From positions 1,922,001 to 1,986,000 of the forward strand of contig NC_060027.1 of the NCBI RefSeq assembly GCF_021134715.1: a DNA stretch of 64,000 bases, written 5' to 3'. The notes below the pieces were generated by a model. It saw nothing but the letters and a program-made list of their open reading frames with translations, searched no databases and had not been told where the DNA came from. Shown piece after piece: positions 22,884-34,321 of this stretch (position 1 is the stretch's first letter; each line of letters begins with the position of its first letter). The stretch is from Daphnia pulex (Eukaryota > Arthropoda > Branchiopoda > Diplostraca > Daphniidae). The translations under genes and the position numbers were made by a program.

Positions 22884-24713
22884 CGGTCGTTGCTTTATTT
22901 TAAAAGGAAAATACTTTTCTATTTTTTAATGTTTCTTTTTAAAAACTTCTTTCTTTCTTTCTCTTTCAGAACTGAAAATGTCGGCGACAATGTCCGTAAG
23001 GGAGAAATTCACGCCCACAAAATGTTGTCCTTCTTCTTCTTCCTCCCCTGAAGCTCTTAGCTCACTCAGCCGGACAGAGAGCTGTGCTTTTTGTGTGAAG
23101 AAGAAGAAGAATATAAAGAAAGATACAATGTCTTTCAAAAATTATTTCTTTTTTTTTAAGTAATAAAAAACCTACCGCGTGTCTGTATACAATAACAGAC
23201 ACGAATATTTTTCAATAAATACACGCAGAAATAAACAAATTTCAAAGAGGCGGGAAATTCAAAAAAAAGTTCCGAAAAATTAAAAATAAAATAGGAAAAG
23301 AATAGGAGGGGTATATCTATACAGTTCCAGGAAGTGGTTTTATTTGTATTTACAGTCGACCGTGCCACACACACTCTACTGTGTTGTTCCCGAAAAAAAT
23401 AAAAAGAACAAAAAATTCACGTCCGGAGTGAAATGGAGTAAAAATACCTAACCCCTCCGCCTCTCTCGACTTTGGGGTTTTGATAACGAACCCACACACA
23501 GACAGACAGACAGACTGGTATATTTATTATTTCGGCCGGAATCTTGTAAAGAAGAAAAATATATCGGGAAGACGAGAAGAAAGAAAGAAAAAAGGAACGA
23601 AATTAACATAAAAGTCTCGTATGTGTTAAGAATCTCAGTGGGGGGGGAAGGAAGGGGTTGGGTGGGGGGGGGGAGTCAGACAGCCCGAAGAAGAAGAACT
23701 CGTTTAAGAGTTGGAAAAAAGAAGTGAGGGACCTTTGCGAGCTGCACTCTTCCCCCTCTCTTTTCTTCATCTTCCTCCTCCCTTTTAGTATTTTTTGTTT
23801 TCTTTAAAGAAAAACATTTAAAAAAGAAGAAGAAGGGGGGGATATACACACACACACAGTTGCTGCCCCGAAGCGGTATGCGGCGCTTCTTCTATAGAAC
23901 TAATAAGACTCTATATATTCCCCAGTTATCTCATATTTATCCTGAGCAACATCAAAATTTACCCTGGAAAATTCGTGAAATAAGAAAACAAATTGTTCAA
24001 ACTCACCTGAAATTCTGCCAAACGTAATCTTCTCCAAAGACATAATCGCTGAACGCAGACACTGTTGTTGCATCAAAAAAGGGTTGGGGAGGGAGAGAGA
24101 AAAAAAAAGGAAGTGGGGAGACTGAACGCCACCCACTTCCAACCCCCTTTATTTTTCCCCCTTCTTACCGAACGACCGGAGATCGCCGAAAGGGGTCGGA
24201 GAAGATGGCAGCACTATATTTATACACACGGGAGAATTTTTTCTACTTCTTCTTTTTTAAAAAATAAAAAGCTAAACAACATTCTATCGTTTTTTTTTTC
24301 TCCTCCTCCCGCTCCCCCCTCCTCTTTTTTTTTGTTGCACGCCATTCCTAAACAAACGGACCGCGTGTTCTTTCTCTTCTTACGAGTGAACAGCAACTTC
24401 TCTCCCCCCTTCTTTCCATTTTGGGTTTTCTAAAGGAAGACAAAAAAAGAAGTGGATATATAAAAGGTTGGAATCCTTTTCAAACAGTTTCTTTTACAAT
24501 CTGTCACCCCATCTTCCTTCCTTCCTGAAATGACTTGCCTCACCTGTGTGTGACAAGAATGTTCACTCAATATGATTTTGAAAAGAACAGATTTAAAATT
24601 GATGTTGTGGCGGAAACCAGAAATGAAACGAAATTCTTGCAGAGCAAATTGTTTGTTTCATTTTCTTCTTTTAAATATCAAAAATAGGGAACTAGAGCAA
24701 ATAATGGTTGGAT

Positions 24714-25283
24714 TTAGGAATTTGGACCTGTGCTCTGCATGGCCAGTTGGGTCTGTGCAATGTCGTGAAGTGCATTCTGAATTTTCTCGAGCATCAGCTC
24801 TCCTTCGCTGACAACCTCCCTCAATCGTGCAGCGGCACTTTCATTTTCATTCTCCAGCCTTCTGAGACTTGCAATCTGCAGCGATTGAATTAATTTTAGT
24901 CAACTTCGTAGAACATTGCACCGACAGAATACTAATAGAACCAAGTTTATACCTGCAGTTCGGAGGTAGAATCTTCACTGGGTAGTGAATCGATTAGGAC
25001 GTCAATATCTTTGGCGCAGCGGGCAATCAATGTGGCAAAAAGAGAAGCGTGATCTTCTTGTTGTTGTTGAGGTGTTCGATTGCCTGCTCGATCGAAACCT
25101 GGGAATGTAGCCGGTGGGGCGGTTTGTTGCAAAATACCGATGGCATTGCAGAAATTATCAGCTTGCTAGAAACAGAGAATTAAACCACGAATTTGAGACG
25201 ATACACTTGGCAATTTCGTCAATGCAATCAGTTATAAATACCGCATTTATAGCGTCTTGGAGTTGTGTCAAACGATCAGCCAT
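24714..25283 (-). CDS. MED21: Mediator complex subunit 21
   Basis: Exons 25283-25242, 25165-24953 and 24875-24714 join in phase 0 to give 138 residues, close to the usual size of about 140. The N terminus [14 protein letters not shown], then [14 protein letters not shown], and later [20 protein letters not shown] are hallmark MED21/SRB7 sequences. The C-terminal exon ([20 protein letters not shown], then [14 protein letters not shown]) is the expected coiled helix. MED21 pairs with MED7 in the middle module of Mediator, which bridges activators and RNA polymerase II in the nucleus. The start is fixed by the conserved [11 protein letters not shown]. The gene lies just downstream of NUDT6 on the same strand, with about 270 bp between the NUDT6 stop and this ATG. 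Confidence 0.96.
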
Positions 25284-25552
25284 TGTTGATGGAAATGCAG
25301 AGATGAGAAAAGCAGATGTGCCGGCTATTACGCCACCTAGCGATGAATCTGATAACTTCAATGCCAAATTTAAACATTCACAACCTGTATTGTGAAATTA
25401 ATTCTACATTCTGATGATTACAGGAACTGGGCAGTAATTTACCGATCTGCATATATAATTTGTTAAAACAACAATTCAAGCTAAATATAATGCGTTATCT
25501 GATTCCCGTAACAGGCACTAAAACAAAATACTAGAACGTGATCCTGAACACA

Positions 25553-26686
25553 TTACAGTTTAAAATTTTGTTTTCCTTCAACTAAGTAAATTTGGCTATT
25601 GCTATTAGTCAATTGATGGATAGATTCCAGGCAGTTGATTGCGGGATTATCGCCATCGGCAATCGCCATTAACTGTGTAGCAAAGATTTTCCCAACTTCG
25701 AAGGCAAGCGGATGAGTCGCATATTCTTTCAGCTAAAATATTTAAAATTCAATTACACAGACTAGGAATAATTGAAAATGTTGACATTTAGAAAACTAAC
25801 CGGCATCCAACAAGCGTCGCTGAGCTCACGAGGACACATTTTGATTTCTGTGCTACCTTCAACAGGTCTGAGATAAGTCACGAAATAAATGTCTGAACAG
25901 CCGAACCTTGCACTGGGATTCTTCTCTCTTGATTGCAAATGCCGCACGGCAACGAGTGAAACGAACTCTGTCTTAATACCAGTCTCCTCAAACACCTCCC
26001 TCTTGACAGCAGTAGCAATACTTTCCCCTGTAAATTTAATAATTGGTAATGATTGAATGTTAATGATGTCTAAATATACATACCTGGATCTACATAACCA
26101 CCAGGGAGTTTCCAGTGTGGTCTTTTGTAATACCTTTCCTGAACCACAAGAATCTCATTCTTATCATTGACAACCATGGCTCCAGCGCCTACCATTGTGT
26201 GTGCATAACTAGGCACTTGACAAGGTTCGTCAGAAGGCAACCATTTGAGCAACACACTCAACTCTGGGTTTGCGTGATGGAAAGAAAAGCCATTCTAAGA
26301 AAATGAATAAGGTAATGCTCGTGCAGTTTTGACTAGCAATAATTCTTCTTTGACTACCTGAATTAGTACTGGAATCCATTCAGCACAGGTTGGTTCCACT
26401 TCAAACCAGACTCCACGAACTCCAGTGGTGGACCAGACTTGCAGAGATTCTAAAAACAAACAAAACAACTATTACATAAAACAAATGATGTGTTAATATA
26501 TAAAAATAAATTTGCACCTTTAAGAAGCTGCTCCATTCGGTTCCTTTCTTGTGGCTCTTCGCTCGAGCGCACAATGATTCCGCCGAAAAGATCCTTGGCA
26601 CCTTGGAATGTCGACATTTTAACAACAATTGATTTCGTCTTGGCCAGAGCGCTGCTCAATAAATGACGAGCAGCAGTAGCATTCAT
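25553..26686 (-). CDS. NUDT6: NUDT6-type Nudix hydrolase
   Basis: Five exons (26686-26518, 26449-26358, 26294-26084, 26027-25801, 25732-25553) join in phase to give 292 residues, against about 316 in human NUDT6. The N-terminal NUDT6 domain includes LFGGIIVRS, VRGVWFEVEPTCAEWIPVLI, NGFSFHHA and LLKWLP. The Nudix domain follows. Its box reads GGYVDPGESIATAVKREVFE then ETGI, matching GX5EX7REUXEEXGU completely. An intron splits the box at its second glycine region. The first 23 residues are rich in Ala, Ser, Arg and Lys, like a mitochondrial presequence, and a second Met (residue 24) could give a shorter cytosolic form. The protein is predicted to hydrolyse nucleoside-diphosphate-linked substrates. 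The natural substrate is not inferable. Confidence 0.93.
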
Positions 26687-27030
26687 AACACCCGTTCAAT
26701 AAATATGTCATCACGGCCTATCTCTTCATCTATACACAGAGTCCTTTTTATTCTAGAGGCAGGAGATATCGTCCAACGACATCGTATAATATTTATGTTG
26801 ACATCGTCTGCACTTTTATGTCCCGTGAATCCGAGTTGCCACACATTTTCCCTCTCTTTTCCGGCTTCTATTGTAAATCTCTGCCTGTCTTTTCCAACAA
26901 TAAATGATAAATAAATGATACAGACACTTTACTAGAAGGGCATGAAATACAAATGCCAAGATTATGTATCTATCCATTTTTTCTGCCCATGTTATTTCAC
27001 CAAAACGACCTGGCAAGTTGCGAATTTCGA

Positions 27031-27042
27031 CCGCTAGATGGC
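27031..27042 (+). promoter_or_regulatory. CTCF-like motif
   Basis: CCGCTAGATGGC lies about 345 bp upstream of the NUDT6 start, between NUDT6/MED21 and the taranis region. Confidence 0.35.
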
Positions 27043-30000
27043 CAAGTTCGTGACAAATCAACACGGGAACGGATGATTATGTTTTTCCTGCCCCTTTTCC
27101 CGATTCGTTTGACCGCCTCGCTAGGCAGCCACCACCTCCTACTCACGGTCAAACGCACAAACACGCACGCATACATTTTTTTTTTCTTTTAAAGATACAC
27201 AAAGTCGTAGTAGTACACTCCCCCCACTCGCCGTACTGTATACACACACACACACTTTCTAAGTTTCTACTGTCAGCCGTTTGGGATTGCTGTGTGGCGC
27301 ATTTGGCGGCCATGATCATCCATTTTATTTTTCTTCCCCCCACAAAAGCAATTGAAATCGAATCACACACAAACCCCCAGTGATGAAATATAACTTGTCA
27401 ACTCACTTGTCAAGTGTTGAGCAAAAAAGGGAACATGAACAAGTCATGCGCCAGAACAAAACAAGAGTTAGTCCATATAATATCATGATCCATCCCATTT
27501 AATCCGGATGAGAAGAGATTTACGTATAACTAAACCATCTGCGCAAACACACAAGTGTGTGGGGAGGGAAGAGAGCTACCGTTTTTATTATTATTATTAT
27601 ATTGTGTGTGACCCTTTTTTGGCATTTCCTTCGTTATCAAAAATCCTTTGTTTGGCTTTTTGTACAGACAGGAGCGCCACCGCCACTTGATCCGTCTCTC
27701 TCTCCAACTTTTCCTTTATATATACGAAAACTATTTTGTGTGTGTGTTCGCTTTCCCCCTCTCTGAGCAGCATATGATCGATAATTTAGACCGAGAAAAG
27801 GCGCGCGTATATAACACACGACGAGAGTAGGGCAATGTCACGCTGTGCCCACACACACACACAACTCTGACGACCAGAAATTTCGGTGAACGAGACAATT
27901 ATAATTTGACCAGAGATGAAGAAATACACAGTATAAGCCTTGACCTGTTTGAGATGACGTCACTCTAGGGGCTCCACATTTTTTTTGTCCAAGATTTATT
28001 TCCATCACTAAGAAAATATTAGAGAGACACGTGAGTGTGTTTGGAATCCGGAATGAATCACTGGGATAATATCGTCCGGCTTTGGTGATGTTATTTTCTG
28101 CTGCTGCCCAGGGAAAGGAGCTCATCTTTTTCATTAGTGTAAAGATTAAAAGCTCGTGCGGGAGATAATGATGGTGACATATTGGCTGTGTTATTGTATT
28201 ATTATTAGCATTGCAGGCCAATCCGCACACGATCCCTGACCGGGCGCCAATGAAAACAAGGACCTTGACGCTACACTTGAATAACAAATTCGGACTGTTT
28301 AACTCGCTTGTACTTTGCGAATAATTAAATCGATGAAATTTTAATCGAGTCGAGTTTACAGTTTCGATCGATCGGAACAAAGTTCACGTTTTGCAATTTT
28401 CCGATCCGTCAATGTCGGTCCTCTATTCGAAAAAAAAGTTGTGAAAATGAACGATCGCCGTTTTTTTTTGTCTGTGTGTACCGTTGCTTTTATGGTTTTG
28501 TGACCTTGCCCGTTGTTTTGTAGGCCACACAGCAGCACTTTGCCTGCAGCAGCGCCCAGTTGGAAAATGCCGGCGGCCATATTGCCTACATTTCGTACAC
28601 ACACACACACACAAACTAGTCAACTGCACAGAGGACACAATCTTGAAATTCAATAGTTGGCATGAAACGAATACAGAGACTAACTCTCTACACGGGGATC
28701 CTGTCTAAAACAAACCCCAAAATATCAAAGTAACGACTTTCCGTCGTGCAATAAGAAGGTACACACGTCGTCGTCGACGTCGAGACAACGACGACGAAAT
28801 TACTTTTTACTTATTTCGGGAGTAACGAGAAAAATCAATCAATACGTTGTTGTTGTTGTGTGTAGATTGAACACAAATAGAAGAAGAAAAAGTGGGTTCT
28901 GAAATTTTCTGACCCTCATTGGGAGAGTCGATATATTTTTATATTAAAAAATGCCGGTTGATGTGTAGGAAAAACTTTCACATTCATTTTCTAGCCCGAG
29001 GCAATAAATTGGGAACACAAGCAGCGCTACTTGGGAAATTTTTCAAAAAATATCGCCAACTTCTTTCTTTTTTCTTACTTGACGATGACTGGGGGTCCGT
29101 TCTACACGAGGTACAGAATCTTTTATGAAAAACTTTTACTTTCAATGGAAAAAAGCACAAATTATAAATATAAAGAGAAAGGAGATCCAAAGATGGCCGA
29201 CTTTTTAGAAAACGACCAAAAATGGGCGCGAGAAGAAGAGAATAAAGAAAACAAATAAAAATGTATTTCTCTCGTCTGCACAGTACACACACACGATTTT
29301 ATGTTATTTTCTTTTCTTTTACCGTGGAGGAGAACCCCACGGATTAGAGCGAAATTGCCAAGGGATTTGACTAGTAGTGGCTTAGTAGATATATATATAG
29401 TGTATACTTTGATACACAAAATGGCCACTTGTCCGAGAACACGTAATACTCGGAATGAAGATGTTTTTTAATTTCTAGCGAATCGATTTTTTAAAAAATC
29501 GAAAAACAACAGTTTGACCTTGATTCCTTTGTCCTTTTTTCTTTCTGTTCGCCTCATTCGTCTCGTCCTTTGTGTGGCACCGTTCATCCGTTTCCTGTTA
29601 CGTTCGTTCCTTGAGCGTTTTCAGCATCTCATTAAAAGGACCCGGGAGTTGAGGGGTAGGGGGGGAGAAAAGTGTTTTTGACGCCCCCGTTCGTCTTAAA
29701 GTATATCGTGACGTCACGTGCAAACGTCAAGCTGCTGCTTCCCCATCGTTCAATCTGGCACGCTTAGAAGATTGTGCGCGCCGATATTTTATTTATTTAT
29801 TTTTTAAAAAAGAAAATGGCGAAAGGTCCCTCGGGGCTATTGTGACACGGTCGAAATGCCAAGTGGGTTTTTTAAAAAATTTCTGTTGACCGCCCACTAC
29901 GTCGGACAAAAAACAAACAGTAGCAGACGACGATCTCTTATTAAATAAATAAGAATTTGTTATGACTCACTCTCTGGATCAAATTCTTTTGATTTTAAGA

Positions 30001-33000
30001 CGAAAATAGTAGCAGACGCTTTTTGGGTGGTGCGTAGTAAAATCAGCTGATCTGGGACGAGCGACCAATTAGCAACAAATCGAGGCCTCGAAATGATGTG
30101 ATTAACTTAAAAAAAAGTTTCCAGTATACTTTAGGGATTTGTGAGAGAAACAGTTAAATCCCTAAGTTTCCTTCTCATCAAATTAAATTCGACGAGATTC
30201 CAGAGACAAACCAAAAAGTGCTGAACTACCCTGCTGCTGAACTAAATATGTCTGGAAAAAAAGTTCTTTGTGCTGCTGTTGTTTGTTTGTTGGAATATTA
30301 TAAGGAATGTGTCGAGAGATCTCTGCGAATCAATGAAAAAGGAGGGAGACCGGTGTGTGTGTGCGTACTACGGCAGAGTTGCTATGGTAACTCCTTCCTT
30401 TTGGAATCACCCAAAGGGCGAAATAGATGAAGGAGAAGAAGAACCTTCTTCTCTACACACAAGTGACGCAGAAAAATCCCACGCATCCGCAGCCTCCAGG
30501 CAGAGACCAATTAGCACCTGGTGGGTGGGTACATTTTTATTCGGGTGACATACTTATTTGTTTTGGCGATGGGGGGTTTTCTTTTCCCTAAAAAATTTCG
30601 ATACGACTAACCGCGTATTATTTTATTTTATTTCTTAGTCAAAAATAGGTCCGTACAAAATGGCGGGATGACACTGTAACCTAATTTATAAAACGCCAGC
30701 CGGTTTTTGTGTGTTTAGTAGAGAGAAACAAAAATGTTGGCATTGATCAAACGCGACTTTTTCTTCGTCAAGTTCAGTCCCGTTTTTTAATTGCATTTTC
30801 TTTTTGATGGATGCGATCAAATGGCCGTCAAACAGAGAAACACTGAAACTATTGCGAATAAAAGAAAAATGGATAATTCTTTTTGGCGTTGTCGGTCGCT
30901 CTCTCTCTCTCGCCAAATACACTTGACACAGTTCCGAGGACGAGAGAACTCGGCAACTCTGCTGCTGCTGCGTGCAGTTGCGCGGGCGGCCACTTTCATC
31001 CGGTTCGGTTGTTGGGTGTACGGGACATGGCATAGAACAAAACAAACGCAGACTGTATACATAATATAACTGTTATTACAGCAACAACGGCCGGGAATAA
31101 AAATATCACAAAAAGCAATTGATAAAATAAAGAAGAAGAAGAAACAGTTATCGAAATTCTTGTATAGAATATTCATCTTTCACGCACACACAGACACACA
31201 CACACAGTAGCCGGCGACGTTTTCGAAGGCCGGCGAACGTGCAACGGTGCCGGCGTGATATCCCCCCTCCTCCTTCTTTTCTCCTCCTCCTCTCGAAAAA
31301 AAGAACACAACAACAAGGTTAACCCGTTCTTATTCGTGCGGTGGGGATGTTGTTGTTGTTTGATTCTGCAACAACACACGCTTTCTCTTGCGTCAGGTAA
31401 GAAAAAAGAAAAAAACCAAATTATTTTTATTTTTTCTTAAAAAATAAACTTTTGAACAAAATTTTTTTTTCTTTTTTTACACTATCGTGAGCACGGCGAC
31501 GCCCTTTCTCCTTGGCAATAACACAAAAATGTGTTTCTAGCTGTTGAACGCCGGACACTATTACTACTACTGTGTCTCTTTAAAAAAGTTAAAAAAAAAC
31601 AAAAGAAGGTCGACTTCCTCAAATGAAAAAACCTTTCTCTCAACTACTAGCATCCGATTTCTAACGATTTCTAATCGATAGCGACTCCTGATCGACCCCC
31701 CAGTTTTATCGAATGCAAATTTTTTTGATTCCACACGTGCATCCTTGAAAATCAAAGAAAAATGAGGTAGCCATTTTATTTTTCGGTTGGTGTGAAAATT
31801 TTACCAGAAATGGACAGTTGAAAGGTCGCAGGTTATTAAGCCGATTTCAACGACGAGATAATCAATCTGTAAGCGCAACATAAAGAGAGATAATTTTATC
31901 ATACGGGAACCAAAAACTTTTAACACACACGCGCGCCTCTGTGTGTTTGGGATTGCTGCGGTTTTCTAGAAAAAACCCATGGTGCGGTTTATCAACATAA
32001 ATGGGGGACCGAGTTTCTTTTTAAACACTGTTAAACACTCGGCCCCTCCCCATTCTTTCGTCAAATGGTTTCCCCCTAGTGGCTGATTTCCACTAATCAT
32101 CCAAAACTTTTTTTATTTCGCGATTGATTAAATTGTGTGTGTGAAGAGACTGTGCATTATCAAGTATCTACCTAGACACACACACAGAGTTGTTATCTGG
32201 TGTGTGTATAATACACACCGTGGAGATTATCGATTAGGAGCCCTTGAACCCAATAAACACACACACGTCAAATGGTCTGGTGGGGGGACGACTATGGGGG
32301 GGAATTTCTAGATATTTGAAAAAATAAATATTCCACCAAAAAAAAGTTCTCTGTCGAGTAATTTTCATTCCAGACAAAGTATTTTGAGCATCAGGACAAA
32401 AGAGAAAAAAAAATAAGAGAGGGGAACTAGAACCATCGTGTGTGTCGGTTGAGAAAAGAGAGTGTATAACATGACAGTCTCTCTCCTACGAAAAAACTCC
32501 TCACCGGGAGAGCACAGTTGAGGGGGGAGATGCCCTGGGCTAATCACATACACACACACACACAAAGAGGAGGAGTGAAGCTGGGGGGGAGCTGACGGTC
32601 TACGTGACCTTCTCATACATAAGAAAAGGACGGACTTTGCATCCGATACGACTATATATACGAACTCATCCCTTTTTTCGTGGCTTGTGACCCCCGTCCG
32701 TTTCAATCGCTTCTTTAATGCTTTCAGGATTAATTTCTCGACATTTCGACAAATGAGTTTTCAATCGTGACCAGACACGAACAATGCTCATTTGAAATAT
32801 TTCGCAAATTCTTATTTCATTAGCTGTTTTTTAATGGATGAAACCTCCCGCAAGTGTGTGTGTGAGCCAGCTAGCTTGGTGTGTGTGTGAGTGGAAGCCG
32901 GGCACCGTTATTAATAACGACCGGAAACTTTCGCCCGGCGTTCAACAGCTGATTCAATGAAAAATTTGTTTAGACTTTGGTTTTTTCTTCGGTTACTACA

Positions 33001-34055
33001 AGTCGTCGAGAGAGAGAGAAAAGAAAAGAGAAAAAAGGCAACGGCGGAAGAAACTGTTTTCACCCAAACGTAAAAATAGGGACAAGGCGAACGGGAGTCG
33101 AGAAATTGAGCATTCGAACTTGTCCAACATTCTTATATTCTCCCAAAAGATTCTAAAGACTTCCGGATACACACCAAAAGAAAATTGTTAATTTTCCAAC
33201 AAAATATTTAGTGAGGGGAGGGAGAGAGAGACAGAGAATTTTGCTGGTCTTCCTTTCTAAAGAAGAAAAAGGGACGATTTGTGTCTCAAGGCGAAAATCA
33301 AAACCCGATGGAAAGTGTGTACACAAGAGTTGAAGAGATAGAAAACAAGTTTTGGGTGTGTGTGTCTGTGTGTGTGTACGTGTAAAATGAGAGAGAGAGA
33401 GAGAGGGGGCAAGGCCGCCGCGCAGCAACAATGATGACAGCCATCAGTCCTTCTTCTTCTTCCATCTTTTTTTTATTTTTCCCCCTTCCACAACTAGGAA
33501 ATGAAAAAAAATTCGTTTCAGATACAAAACCAAAGATTGAATTTTTGCAGTAAAATCAACCGTCAAAAGATCTGGTCGGCCATTAAAAAATAAAAACATT
33601 CGGATAATTGGATTCACCGACCATGTCAATCAATTGTGAATAACGTCCAGACTTGTTTTTGTGAATCCTTAGTACAATATTGAAAATCTGATTTGAAAAC
33701 GTCGTGATCGGCCGCCATTACACACACACACACGGAATTTAAAAAAAAAGAGACACACATAATTTCCAAATGAGGTGACCAGATGCCCGGTGAAGCCCTC
33801 GGGGCTTTCATTTGACAAGATGTTTAGTTAGCCATTTTGTGATTAATTTAATATCTCACCGGAAAAATAATGTGTCGAAATAATAATCAAAAGAGATAAG
33901 AGTTGATATTTTTCAACGAGTGAAACACACATTGGAAAAATAAGAAAGAAAAGAAAGGAGAGCTCTGCTGTTGTTTAACGGTGGTGTAGTGGTGGCGCTG
34001 CTCACACACACGTAGACAAGTCCTATAGACACTGCGGTCTCTCTATTGCACGTCA

Positions 34056-34068
34056 GTCAGTCAGTCCG
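34056..34068 (+). promoter_or_regulatory. Initiator-like TCAGT cluster upstream of taranis
   Basis: Three overlapping TCAGT elements (TCAGTCAGTCAGT) lie about 260 nt before the first coding ATG. No TATA box is visible at the usual distance. A TATA-less initiator promoter is inferred. Confidence 0.35.
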
Positions 34069-34321
34069 CCTCCTTCGGCCAGATCAGTCGCATCCGAAAA
34101 TTTCGCCCAAAATTTGTTTGTTTTTTCTCTTTCTCTGCGCAACCGATTGTCTTTTGTTTTTCGTCATCTGTTTCGTTTATTAAACAGAAACCCCCAAAAT
34201 AAGTTTGTCCCAACGTGAATCGCGTGTCGTGAACTCAGAAATTGTTTTTTTTTTGTTACTTTTATCTTTTTGATTGTCAAAAGAAAAGATAAATTAGACA
34301 GTTGATCAAATAAAGTCGCCA

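Larger units (their letters stand above)
16466..24713. other. Long noncoding region upstream of the BTB gene
   Basis: About 8 kb with no supported coding exon. It is dense in CA/GT microsatellites (for example 17530-17560, 17850-17872, 18200-18222), G and C homopolymers, GAAA/GAAG purine runs and CTCF-like motifs at 17328 and 22872. A 16-bp perfect palindrome in a CpG-rich patch lies at 20164-20179. The open frames here are low-complexity. It probably contains 5' UTR exons and regulatory DNA of the BTB gene. Confidence 0.5.
26687..34321. other. Long noncoding region between NUDT6 and the taranis homologue
   Basis: About 7.6 kb without a convincing coding exon. It contains CA/GT microsatellites, poly-purine runs, a CTCF-like motif at 27031-27042 and a CGTCGTCGT/ACGACGACG inverted repeat near 28767-28797. 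A triple TCAGTCAGTCAGT at about 34056-34068 is a plausible initiator cluster for the taranis gene, with a 5' UTR of about 260 nt. The open frames of 100-180 codons here are low-complexity and unsupported. Confidence 0.5.

Noticed and set aside
24202..24213. Half-match to the CTCF-like motif (AGATGGCAGCAC)
   Set aside because: Only the right half of the core is present. It is too weak to list as a site.
27838..28380. 180-codon minus-strand open frame
   Set aside because: No recognisable domain and it overlaps microsatellite sequence. It looks like a chance frame.
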